Positions 36,192 through 43,553 of a stretch of 64,000 nt of DNA are shown here, in pieces; the stretch's first letter is position 1; each line of letters starts with the position of its first letter. A program made the translations under genes and the position numbers. The stretch is from Nonlabens ulvanivorans (GTDB taxonomy: Bacteria; Bacteroidota; Bacteroidia; Flavobacteriales; Flavobacteriaceae). The stretch lies in the NCBI RefSeq assembly GCF_000732625.1, contig NZ_JPJI01000003.1, positions 1-64,000 on the forward strand, in the 5' to 3' direction. The notes beneath the pieces are model-generated. The model did not search any database, had not been told where the DNA came from, and saw nothing but the letters and a program-made list of their open reading frames with translations.

Positions 36192-37529
36192 TTAATAAGC
36201 AACAGCTTTTTCCTGTTGGAATTCAAATACATAGCCCTGTAACTTTTGTAAAGTATTTAATTTTTGATCTGTATTGATCAATAATGATATATTATTATTA
36301 CTACCTCCATAAGAGATCATGCGCACAGGTACATCTTGTAATACTTGAAATAAATGTGGAGTGTCTTGATGATAAATAATATTATTACCTACCAGACATA
36401 CGATACTCATACCTTGATCTACATCTACACTAGCTACCTTCTCTAGTTCTTCTACTATAGCATCTAGATGTAATGGGTTATCTATGGTAAGAGAAACAGC
36501 TATTTCTGAAGTGGTGATCATATCTATAGAAGTCTCGTATTTCTCAAAAATTTCAAATACTTTTTTAAGAAATCCATGCGCCTGTAACATTCTTGCAGAT
36601 TTTATCTTAATAGCATAAATACCGTCTTTTGCCGCGATAGCCTTGATTCCTTCTCCATGGACATGATGTGTTATTAAAGTACCATAAGAATCTGGAGACA
36701 TGGTATTTTTTAAACGTACAGGAATATTGAGATCTTTTACAGGTATAACCGTTTGAGGATGTAAAATTTTAGCACCGAAATAAGCAAGCTCTGCCGCTTC
36801 ATCAAAAGATATATTTGAAATAGCGGTCGTGTTTTCTACAAAACGAGGATCATTATTATGAAAGCCATCAATGTCTGTCCATATTTGAACTTCGTCTACC
36901 TCTATGGCTGCTCCCACTATAGAAGCTGTATAATCACTACCGCCACGTTGTAGGTTAGATACATTTCCCTGAACATCTAGACATATAAAACCTTGAGTAA
37001 TATAAATATCTGCCTCACTATTTTCATTTAAAATTCTATTCAGGTTTTGTTTTATGTAAAAAGAATCTGGCTCGTCATTATTATCGATACGCATAAAATC
37101 TAAAGCAGGTAATAATGCAGCGTTTATACCTTCTTGCTTTAAAAATCTACTGAATAGAAAGGTAGACAATAGTTCTCCTTGAGCAACAATTTGATTATAA
37201 ATCAATGTGGTATGATCTAAATCTACAAGCTCTATTAAGCCTGTAAAAACCTTATTGACGTATTCTTGAGATTCGTTAATAAGCGCACTATCGTTTAACA
37301 ATTGCTCTATAGTGTTTTGATAACTACTAGCCAGTCGTTTTATAAGTACAAATGCAGAATCCCTTTCTTTTAAACGTATTTGTTCAGATATTTCAACCAA
37401 AGCATTTGTAGTACCAGACATGGCAGATAGCACCACCACTTTCTTAGTACCATCATTAATGATATTTTTCACATGAGTCATGTTTTCTACAGAACCTACA
37501 GAAGTACCACCAAATTTTAGAACTAGCAT
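36192..37529 (-). CDS. lysC: Aspartate kinase
   Basis: The product has 445 residues from the ATG at 37529; nine extra codons upstream are possible, but the conserved M-L-V-L-K-F-G-G-T-S-V-G block starts at this Met. It phosphorylates L-aspartate as the first step to lysine, threonine and methionine. Visible are the K-F-G-G-T-S lobe, G-E-L-L-S-T near 111-118, R-G-G-S-D-Y-T-A near 194-201, and two C-terminal ACT domains (about 300-440) for feedback control. The divergent neighbour at 37630 looks ACT-related, and the two share one promoter gap. Confidence 0.95.
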   Translation of the reverse strand: MLVLKFGGTSVGSVENMTHVKNIINDGTKKVVVLSAMSGTTNALVEISEQIRLKERDSAFVLIKRLASSYQNTIEQLLNDSALINESQEYVNKVFTGLIELVDLDHTTLIYNQIVAQGELLSTFLFSRFLKQEGINAALLPALDFMRIDNNDEPDSFYIKQNLNRILNENSEADIYITQGFICLDVQGNVSNLQRGGSDYTASIVGAAIEVDEVQIWTDIDGFHNNDPRFVENTTAISNISFDEAAELAYFGAKILHPQTVIPVKDLNIPVRLKNTMSPDSYGTLITHHVHGEGIKAIAAKDGIYAIKIKSARMLQAHGFLKKVFEIFEKYETSIDMITTSEIAVSLTIDNPLHLDAIVEELEKVASVDVDQGMSIVCLVGNNIIYHQDTPHLFQVLQDVPVRMISYGGSNNNISLLINTDQKLNTLQKLQGYVFEFQQEKAVAY

Positions 37530-37629
37530 TTTATTTAATTTTAGGCAAAAATACATCTAGTCCTAACCTAATATAAAAAATATAACAAAATTAGTTTAAT
37601 TTTACACAAGCTGTTAAATAATTAACAAT

Positions 37630-38280
37630 ATGAAAACTGTAGCAGATTGTGTAGAAGAAATTTTAGTCACTCAACCATTTCTAGAAGAAGCATTATCTAG
37701 ACGCATCATTAATTTCTCTGCCCTAGCAGAAGAGTTACAAGAACCTATAAGTGGTATGCTTAGAAAACCAGTGAAAACTGGTGCCATTATGATGGCATTG
37801 AGACGTTACAATCCGCCCAAAGATTTGAGGCATTCTATTAACTTAAAGTCTATTTTAAAAAATCTAGGTGATATAACGGTACGATCTAATCTTGTGAATT
37901 TTACTTTTAAAAATTCGAGCACTTTATTCTTAAGTCATAGTAAGATTTTAGAATCGATTAACACAACTATTTTTTATGGATTTTCTAAAGGGATTCATGA
38001 AAGTAACCTAGTTATATCCATGAGTGAGAAAGAAAAAATACAAACTCAATTTGCCAATGAAATTATGACCAGCACACAAGACAATTTAAGCGCCATAAGT
38101 ATCGCATTACCAGAAAACAATACCCAAGTCCCAGGATTATATTATCAAATATTTAAACGTTTTGCTTGGGAAGGCATCTCGTTGCATGAGGTTATTTCTA
38201 CCACAAACGAGTTCAGTGTACTTGTAGAAAACGATACGGTAGATAAGGCTTTTTCGGCAATTAAAAAGTTAGGACATTAA
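37630..38280 (+). CDS. ACT-like regulatory protein divergent from lysC
   Basis: The product has 216 residues. The N-terminal ~65 residues are helical (M-K-T-V-A-D-C-V-E-E-I-L-V), and the C-terminal ~75 contain V-P-G-L-Y-Y-Q-I-F near 172-180 and S-T-T-N-E-F-S-V-L-V near 195-205, the layout of an ACT-type ligand-binding fold. No enzyme motif is seen. Its conserved position back-to-back with lysC suggests it senses an amino acid (inference). Function unproven. Confidence 0.65.
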   Translation: MKTVADCVEEILVTQPFLEEALSRRIINFSALAEELQEPISGMLRKPVKTGAIMMALRRYNPPKDLRHSINLKSILKNLGDITVRSNLVNFTFKNSSTLFLSHSKILESINTTIFYGFSKGIHESNLVISMSEKEKIQTQFANEIMTSTQDNLSAISIALPENNTQVPGLYYQIFKRFAWEGISLHEVISTTNEFSVLVENDTVDKAFSAIKKLGH

Positions 38281-38374
38281 TGATTTAATCATATTAAAAT
38301 AATTCACCATGTTATAATATTTTGATGACTATTAAGCTTTGGGAAAAGTGAAAAACAACAACAATTACTTTTTT

Positions 38375-39217
38375 TTAAAATACACGTACGAGATTAAAGC
38401 CAAAGAAAAACCTACCATCAGTCCAATCTCCAGTTCCCTGACTTAAAAAGCCATTAGTTAACATAGGTTGAGAATTTGTAAAATGTAATTGGAAAACATG
38501 GCCACCAGTCTCTAGATCAAACCCAATACTCAATGGGTTCACAAAAGGACTACCATCTGCCCTATTTAAATGATATCCATAGTCTGCATTAATAGACCAT
38601 CGATTAGTCAATTTATAGCGTCCACCTAATCCTAGAGCATATTGCGTATTGTCTTGAGGATCATAACTCACAAAGTTTTCATGAAAAAGTGTTGGGCTAA
38701 TTTGAGCAGATAATTTCTTAGATATCTTACGAGCAATAATCACTTGCGCTGTATAGCCCAGTCTATTTTCAAATTCAATTTTAGGCAACACTTCTTTATC
38801 TAATCCCGTATTAATATCAACAGCTGTAAAAGCAGATATACTGAAAGGAAAACCCGTTGTTTCTTGTTCTTTGAGTTTAAATTTACTGGCTAATTGATAT
38901 GTTTTATTAAAAGAACTACGGCTGGCTTCCATATGCATCCAGTCTGTTATGCCATATACAAATTGAAAACGAGTCACCGCTTGGTCCAATCCAAATAGAT
39001 CATCAAAACCATTCTCTACACTACCAAAACGATGTGAAATGATTAATTGAAATTCATTTTTTGCAACCAGTTTTGTCGTTTCAAAATTGACCACTTTAAG
39101 AGATTTCCAGGTAGATGTGACGGTAGTACTTTGATCTGGCTCAAGTCCATCTAGTAAATCATCCTGAGCATAGAAAAGAATAGGTAGTAAATAGAAAAGG
39201 TAGGTTAGGTTTTTCAT
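38375..39217 (-). CDS. DUF5777 family outer-membrane beta-barrel protein
   Basis: The product has 280 residues with a signal peptide (1-17, ending L-F-Y-A-Q). Sequence alternates as barrel strands: E-F-Q-L-I-I-S-H-R-F-G-S-V, W-S-I-N-A-D-Y-G-Y-H, and a C-terminal F-F-G-F-N-L-V-R-V-F ending in Phe, the usual outer-membrane insertion signal. The pattern H-R-F-G and K-F-X-L-K fits DUF5777. It is the last gene of the minus-strand part of a cluster that includes CxxCH proteins and divergent YceI, so it probably serves the same secreted redox pathway (inference). Confidence 0.82.
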   Translation of the reverse strand: MKNLTYLFYLLPILFYAQDDLLDGLEPDQSTTVTSTWKSLKVVNFETTKLVAKNEFQLIISHRFGSVENGFDDLFGLDQAVTRFQFVYGITDWMHMEASRSSFNKTYQLASKFKLKEQETTGFPFSISAFTAVDINTGLDKEVLPKIEFENRLGYTAQVIIARKISKKLSAQISPTLFHENFVSYDPQDNTQYALGLGGRYKLTNRWSINADYGYHLNRADGSPFVNPLSIGFDLETGGHVFQLHFTNSQPMLTNGFLSQGTGDWTDGRFFFGFNLVRVF

Positions 39218-39227
39218 AACGGTAAAA

Positions 39228-39256
39228 AGCCGCTTTTTATCAACTAAAAAGCGGCT
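39228..39256 (-). terminator. Terminator-like hairpin between the T9SS gene and the DUF5777 gene
   Basis: Stem AGCCGCTTTTTA, loop TCAAC, TAAAAAGCGGCT. On the minus strand a run of five T follows, so it can end the T9SS gene's message before DUF5777. Confidence 0.75.
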
Positions 39257-39274
39257 CGGATTAAAGGGGAAGAA

Positions 39275-40045
39275 TTATTTTTTTATAAATCGCTCTGTTG
39301 TAACAGCGCCATTTACAGTAACATTTGCTAGATAAATACCAGATTTTAAATTAGAAACATCCAGCTGATTTTCTTGAAATAAATTCACTTGCTTAATAAG
39401 TGAACCATTCATATTATATATTTCTAGCTGACCTTGCTCTAATTGGTTAAGATCGATATTTAAAACATCATCAGCTTCGGTAGGATACATGTTAAAACTA
39501 GTAATCGATAAATCTATATCATTAGAAAGAACTTGCATAGAATTACCTGAAACCATTTGATCTCCACTATTTCCAGAAGCATTATTAGCTTGTATGGTAG
39601 CATAATAAAATGTTACTGGTCCAACGCTCATATTAGGTGCTCTCCATGAAAAAGTCCATGTAGGACTATTAGTGGCTGAATGGGTTAATCCATCTGTAGT
39701 ACCACCATTGCGCAATTGACTACCAGTACCAGCAGTCCAGTTCCCTACTTTCACACCATTTTGATCTTCGGCGGTGATGTTAAAACCAAATTTATTAACG
39801 GATGATCCATTTATAGCTAAGGTTAAATTATAGGTAGTACCTGCAGTATAACTCGTGGGCACACCAGTTAATACAGGTGTTCCACCATGGTTTGCGCCTG
39901 GTGCATGACAAGAGGTACAGTTTGCGTTTGAATCTCCTGGTGATCCAGAAAAGTTACCACCTTGACCACTTGTGAATCCTACTAAAACCAGCAGCGCGAT
40001 TGGTAGTGCAGTTAATAGACTGTAAAAAGAGTAATTTTTTTTCAT
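39275..40045 (-). CDS. T9SS type A secreted protein with choice-of-anchor V domain and CxxCH motif
   Basis: The product has 256 residues. A signal-like N-terminus (1-28) is followed by a C-T-S-C-H motif near 43-47, then a beta-sandwich (choice-of-anchor V, Reelin-like) with F-G-F-N-I-T-A-E-D-Q near 80-90 and T-W-T-F-S-W-R-A-P near 128-137. The last ~75 residues form a T9SS type A sorting domain, with a Y-P-T-E-A-D-D-V-L-N block near its start and T-T-E-R-F-I-K-K at the end. CxxCH with a distal ligand could bind haem, so an extracellular electron carrier is possible. It lies 11 bp after the OB-fold gene and is co-directional with it. Confidence 0.85.
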   Translation of the reverse strand: MKKNYSFYSLLTALPIALLVLVGFTSGQGGNFSGSPGDSNANCTSCHAPGANHGGTPVLTGVPTSYTAGTTYNLTLAINGSSVNKFGFNITAEDQNGVKVGNWTAGTGSQLRNGGTTDGLTHSATNSPTWTFSWRAPNMSVGPVTFYYATIQANNASGNSGDQMVSGNSMQVLSNDIDLSITSFNMYPTEADDVLNIDLNQLEQGQLEIYNMNGSLIKQVNLFQENQLDVSNLKSGIYLANVTVNGAVTTERFIKK

Positions 40046-40056
40046 AGCTTTTTAAT

Positions 40057-40434
40057 TTAGTTCGTCAGTATTGCTTGATCGATTTTTACTTCTTCAAGAA
40101 GTTCATCATAACCTAAGCATCTACCTTTAATTATTATTAATTGGTTTTCTTTTAGTTTTTGATCAGCAACCATTTCAATAAAAATTTGCTCATCTAGTAT
40201 AATAGTATTCTTTTCTACATTAGTTACTTTACCTTTTACTTCTATAATTTGATCTAAAGCTCTTTGATCATTTTGTAAATCTTGATCTGTAAATAACTCT
40301 ATTAATACTTGAGATGTAAAAGAGGCTGATGATTTACTTTGCTCAACATCAACATGATCTTGATACAAATAATTATATCCGATAATGGCGATAAAACCAA
40401 TTAATAAAAACCCAAAAAGTATTTTTTTAATCAT
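40057..40434 (-). CDS. Membrane-anchored OB-fold (tRNA_anti-like) protein
   Basis: The product has 125 residues from the ATG at 40434 (a TTG at 40446 is less likely). One N-terminal membrane segment (about 3-22) is followed by an OB-fold with I-E-V-K-G-K-V-T-N-V-E-K-N-T-I-I-L near 60-80 and I-I-I-K-G-R-C-L-G-Y. This is the tRNA_anti-like pattern of short Bacteroidota proteins. It is the first gene of the minus-strand redox-type cluster and lies divergent, 75 bp from the lipoprotein gene. Function unknown. Confidence 0.72.
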   Translation of the reverse strand: MIKKILFGFLLIGFIAIIGYNYLYQDHVDVEQSKSSASFTSQVLIELFTDQDLQNDQRALDQIIEVKGKVTNVEKNTIILDEQIFIEMVADQKLKENQLIIIKGRCLGYDELLEEVKIDQAILTN

Positions 40435-40509
40435 TTGTTGAAACAAATATTGTTTAAATTTATAACAATTAAATCACAAGAGTATATATTTAGCTCAAAA
40501 TTTAACTGC

Positions 40510-40866
40510 ATGAAATACAATCTGTTATACATTATTCCCGCTTTTATCCTTATTTCTTGTACAAATACAAGCACAGATGATCTTACAGATAATGAGCCTA
40601 TTACAGAGCTAGTAACCTACAATATGGATATAGCACCTATCATACAAAATCAATGTACTCAGTGCCATAATACAACAAGTCCTTCTGGTGGATTAGTATT
40701 AGAAAACTATGACGATGTACGTATGAGTACAGAGACTGGCTCATTAATTGATAGAATTACAAGAAACATAGGTGATCCATTGATCATGCCTCAGAATGGT
40801 CAGTTACCACCTACTAGTATAAACCTGATCACGCAGTGGCAAACTGATGGTTATTTAGAAAATTAA
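40510..40866 (+). CDS. Lipoprotein c-type cytochrome-like protein (CxxCH)
   Basis: The product has 118 residues from the ATG at 40510; upstream codons to 40435 would break the lipoprotein signal M-K-Y-N-L-L-...-L-I-S-C, so they are rejected. The lipobox Cys is residue 17. C-T-Q-C-H near 48-52 is a haem-binding site, and D-P-L-I-M-P near 95-100 supplies a Met axial ligand. This is the planctomycete-type short cytochrome c domain. It ends 1 bp before YceI and is the first gene of the divergent half of the redox-type cluster. Confidence 0.85.
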   Translation: MKYNLLYIIPAFILISCTNTSTDDLTDNEPITELVTYNMDIAPIIQNQCTQCHNTTSPSGGLVLENYDDVRMSTETGSLIDRITRNIGDPLIMPQNGQLPPTSINLITQWQTDGYLEN

Positions 40867-40867
40867 T

Positions 40868-41425
40868 ATGAAAATTATATGTCTTGCATTTTTAGCCTTA
40901 GTTAGTATATCATCTATAAGCTCAACACAAACCGATCGATATCAAACTAGAACCGGATCCATAAGCTTTGAAGCATCTGTACCTACATTTGAGCCTATAC
41001 GAGCAGTAAATAAGAGTACCACAGTCGTATTAGATATGAAAACGGGTAATATCGCTGCACTTGCTCTAGTAAAAGGATTTAGATTTCCTATTGCCTTAAT
41101 GCAAGAACATTTTAATGAAAATTATATAGAAAGTGATGATTACCCTAAAGCCGTTCTTAAAGGAACTCTTTCAAACTTTGACGCTAATGGATTTTCACAA
41201 AACACTTCAACAACATTTATTCTTAACGGAACTCTTGAATTACATGGACAGAAAAAAATGATTTCTATTCCCGTTCTTCTAAGTCAATCTGGTGAAAACA
41301 TACAGTTAGAATCTAATTTTAATTTGAAACCAGCTGATTTCAATATTGAAATCCCATCTGTGGTTTCTAATAAAATAGCACAAGAGGTTCAGATATCAGT
41401 AAAGGCGATTTTAAACAAAAAGTAA
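40868..41425 (+). CDS. YceI-family secreted lipid-binding-like protein
   Basis: The product has 185 residues with a signal peptide (about 1-20). The YceI lipocalin-like barrel has G-S-I-S-F-E-A-S-V near 30-38, F-P-I-A-L-M-Q-E-H-F-N-E-N-Y near 72-85, and Y-P-K-A-V-L-K-G near 91-98. YceI proteins bind isoprenoids such as polyprenyl quinones in the periplasm. Directly behind the cytochrome lipoprotein, it could carry a quinone-like ligand for it (inference). It ends near the convergent terminator at 41441-41478. Confidence 0.92.
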   Translation: MKIICLAFLALVSISSISSTQTDRYQTRTGSISFEASVPTFEPIRAVNKSTTVVLDMKTGNIAALALVKGFRFPIALMQEHFNENYIESDDYPKAVLKGTLSNFDANGFSQNTSTTFILNGTLELHGQKKMISIPVLLSQSGENIQLESNFNLKPADFNIEIPSVVSNKIAQEVQISVKAILNKK

Positions 41426-41440
41426 ATACTATCGGTTTAA

Positions 41441-41478
41441 AAAAAGGACGAGCAAACATTTGATGGCAAGTCCTTTTT
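41441..41478. terminator. Bidirectional terminator between YceI and serine hydrolase genes
   Basis: AAAAAGGAC ... GTCCTTTTT with a 20-base loop and A/T runs on both sides, in the convergent gap. Confidence 0.75.
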
Positions 41479-41498
41479 AAATTCTAATTTAATGATGA

Positions 41499-43025
41499 TT
41501 ACTCTACTTTTTTAGCATTCATTTCATAAAAGAAAAAGTCATCGTTAGGTACATCAAATGAAATTCCTGTAACGGTACCATAGGCGTCCTTCTCAAAGGT
41601 TACAGTCCCAAAAGAATACCAAGCTTGCGGCTCGTCCCAATTGATTTCATAAGAATCATAATTAAAATGAGTTAGACGGCTATTCAATAGCGGCGTGTGT
41701 TCCCATTCTAATACAAGATCTTTTCCCTGTTGCTTTACATAAAAGTTTCCATAAATATCAGCATGATAAGTTCCTACTATTTCAGATATTTCTAAAGTAG
41801 GCTGCGTTCCTTTTATTTGTTTTTCTTTACGATCTGCAATTCGAGTATCTGATTTTTTCCAGTTGTCATAACCTTCTAGCATCTCAGTACTCCAGTCTTT
41901 CTTATCTCTACTTAAAAAACGATCAAAAACAGCATATGCAATAGCATTAGTAGGCGCTTTAGGACCATTAGTTAATACTACTACTCCTAGCTTTTCATCA
42001 GGCAACATTTGTACTGTAGAAATCATTCCATCATATCCACCACCATGTCGTACTCTGAAATGACCATGATAATCTCCCAGAAACCATCCTAGACCATATC
42101 CTGCATACTGAGAACCAGTACTGTTTCTCTTAACCTGATTAACACCAAAACTGTTATGCAAGTTCCACATATTATTTCTGTTTTGAACACTAAATAAAGT
42201 ATCATTTGATGCAGTGACGCCATGATTCATATTAGTAATCATCCATTTACTCATGTCGTGAACACTAGAAATAATTCCACCAGTAGATTGAACATTGTCC
42301 CAGGCTACCCATGGAATGACATAATTCTCATTTTTATCATTCATTGCGTGTGGAGTGGCTACGTTTTTATTATTACCAAAATCTTGAACACTAACCACCG
42401 TATCATCCATACCTACAGGATTTAATAAGCGTTCGGTCACATTTTCTTTAAAAGACTTTCCAGTAATTTTTTCTATTAAATCACCGGCAGTGATAAACAT
42501 TAAATTGGAATAACCATATCCGTCTCTGAATTCATAAGCCTGTGGTACAAACTTAATACGACGTACCACTTCTTCTGTACTTAGCTCAGACTTATACCAT
42601 ATTCCATCACCAGAAAAAGTTCCCAATCCAACGTTATGACTTAATAAATCTTCAACTGTTATCATACCACTTATAGTAGGATCATAAACTTCAAAATATG
42701 GTAAATGACGCTGCACTTTATCATCCCAATTCAACTTTCCTTCTTCTACTAATTGAGCGATGATAGCCGCTGTAAATGCTTTTGTGTTACTAGCTATAGC
42801 ATATAAGGTATGCTCGTCCGGTGATTTGCGCTTGCCTACTTCCATAACTCCATATCCTTTCTCAAAAACAATCTCACCATCTTTGACAATACCTACGCTC
42901 ACACCAGGAATTCCCCAATCTTTAACTGTTTTTGATATGTAGGTATCAAGTTCTTGTAAGTCTACATCTTGCGCAATAGACGTGGATACTGCAAATAAAA
43001 ACAGTAGAATGAATAGTTTTTTCAT
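41499..43025 (-). CDS. Exported serine hydrolase, beta-lactamase/esterase family (class C-like)
   Basis: The product has 508 residues. A signal peptide (1-19, ending S-I-A-Q) leads to a class C beta-lactamase-like domain: S79-N-T-K82 is the S-x-x-K nucleophile motif and Y172-S-N is the second motif. H-G-G-G-Y-D-G near 332 is the third-box region. The C-terminal ~110 residues resemble DUF3471. Members include D-aminopeptidases and esterases as well as beta-lactamases, so resistance cannot be claimed. It stands alone; a palindrome copy lies 40 bp upstream of its start. Confidence 0.9.
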   Translation of the reverse strand: MKKLFILLFLFAVSTSIAQDVDLQELDTYISKTVKDWGIPGVSVGIVKDGEIVFEKGYGVMEVGKRKSPDEHTLYAIASNTKAFTAAIIAQLVEEGKLNWDDKVQRHLPYFEVYDPTISGMITVEDLLSHNVGLGTFSGDGIWYKSELSTEEVVRRIKFVPQAYEFRDGYGYSNLMFITAGDLIEKITGKSFKENVTERLLNPVGMDDTVVSVQDFGNNKNVATPHAMNDKNENYVIPWVAWDNVQSTGGIISSVHDMSKWMITNMNHGVTASNDTLFSVQNRNNMWNLHNSFGVNQVKRNSTGSQYAGYGLGWFLGDYHGHFRVRHGGGYDGMISTVQMLPDEKLGVVVLTNGPKAPTNAIAYAVFDRFLSRDKKDWSTEMLEGYDNWKKSDTRIADRKEKQIKGTQPTLEISEIVGTYHADIYGNFYVKQQGKDLVLEWEHTPLLNSRLTHFNYDSYEINWDEPQAWYSFGTVTFEKDAYGTVTGISFDVPNDDFFFYEMNAKKVE

Positions 43026-43065
43026 TTCAATAATTTTAATGTGATAGAAAGATAGTGGTTGTTAT

Positions 43066-43079
43066 GCTTTCGCGAAAGC
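43066..43079. repeat. Dispersed palindrome copy, GCTTTCGCGAAAGC
   Basis: Perfect core (T and G flanks) in the gap between the serine hydrolase gene start and the end of the next minus-strand gene. Confidence 0.95.
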
Positions 43080-43118
43080 GTAACCTAAAAAAGCCTCCTA
43101 AATATAGAAAGCCACATG

Positions 43119-43475
43119 TTAAGATTTTAAACTAAACATAGAGTTATTAGCTTTAAGTCTATTGATGAGTCTCTTTTTACGAGGATAAGTCATCCACATA
43201 CCGATAACGCCAAAAAACAATAATCCTAATACATTATTTGTTTTGTTTTGTTCTCTGTTGGGCGCCATATTGAGGACATACCATATGGCATATGCTTTAA
43301 TAGGTAGGCCTAAAACCAATATATGATAAATTTTCAATTCGAAATTAGTAGAAAAAAAGTCTTTTAAATATATGTCCCAAACGGCAAACACCAAGTACAC
43401 TAAACTGTAAAGAATAATTAAAATTCTCAGGTTTCTAGCGTGCTTTAAAACTTTATGTATATTTTCTTTTTCCAT
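43119..43475 (-). CDS. Small membrane protein, unknown
   Basis: The product has 118 residues from the ATG at 43475 (a TTG four codons earlier is less likely). Three hydrophobic segments (about 16-37, 48-66, 82-98) and a basic C-terminus (Y-P-R-K-K-R-L-I-N-R) suggest an inner-membrane protein with a cytoplasmic tail. No family recognised. It lies between carB and the serine hydrolase gene, and the carB terminator precedes it, so it probably has its own promoter. Confidence 0.6.
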   Translation of the reverse strand: MEKENIHKVLKHARNLRILIILYSLVYLVFAVWDIYLKDFFSTNFELKIYHILVLGLPIKAYAIWYVLNMAPNREQNKTNNVLGLLFFGVIGMWMTYPRKKRLINRLKANNSMFSLKS

Positions 43476-43500
43476 AATCTCTAACAATTATTCTAAAATA

Positions 43501-43530
43501 AAAAACCTTGCTTCATGAAGCAAGGTTTTT
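43501..43530 (-). terminator. carB terminator
   Basis: AAAAACCTTGCTTCATGAAGCAAGGTTTTT is a perfect 30-base inverted repeat 24 bp after the carB stop (minus strand), with a T-run on each strand. Confidence 0.92.
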
Positions 43531-43553
43531 AAAATTGTTTAAGAATCTAGTAT

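Noticed and set aside
40435-40509. N-terminal extension of the CxxCH lipoprotein
   Set aside because: Would bury the lipobox; the natural lipoprotein start is the ATG at 40510.
41499-43025. Beta-lactamase resistance gene
   Set aside because: The motifs fit the wide serine-hydrolase superfamily; nothing points to antibiotic hydrolysis.
43501-43530. Copy of the dispersed palindrome family
   Set aside because: A perfect inverted repeat but of different sequence and with T-runs; it is the carB terminator.
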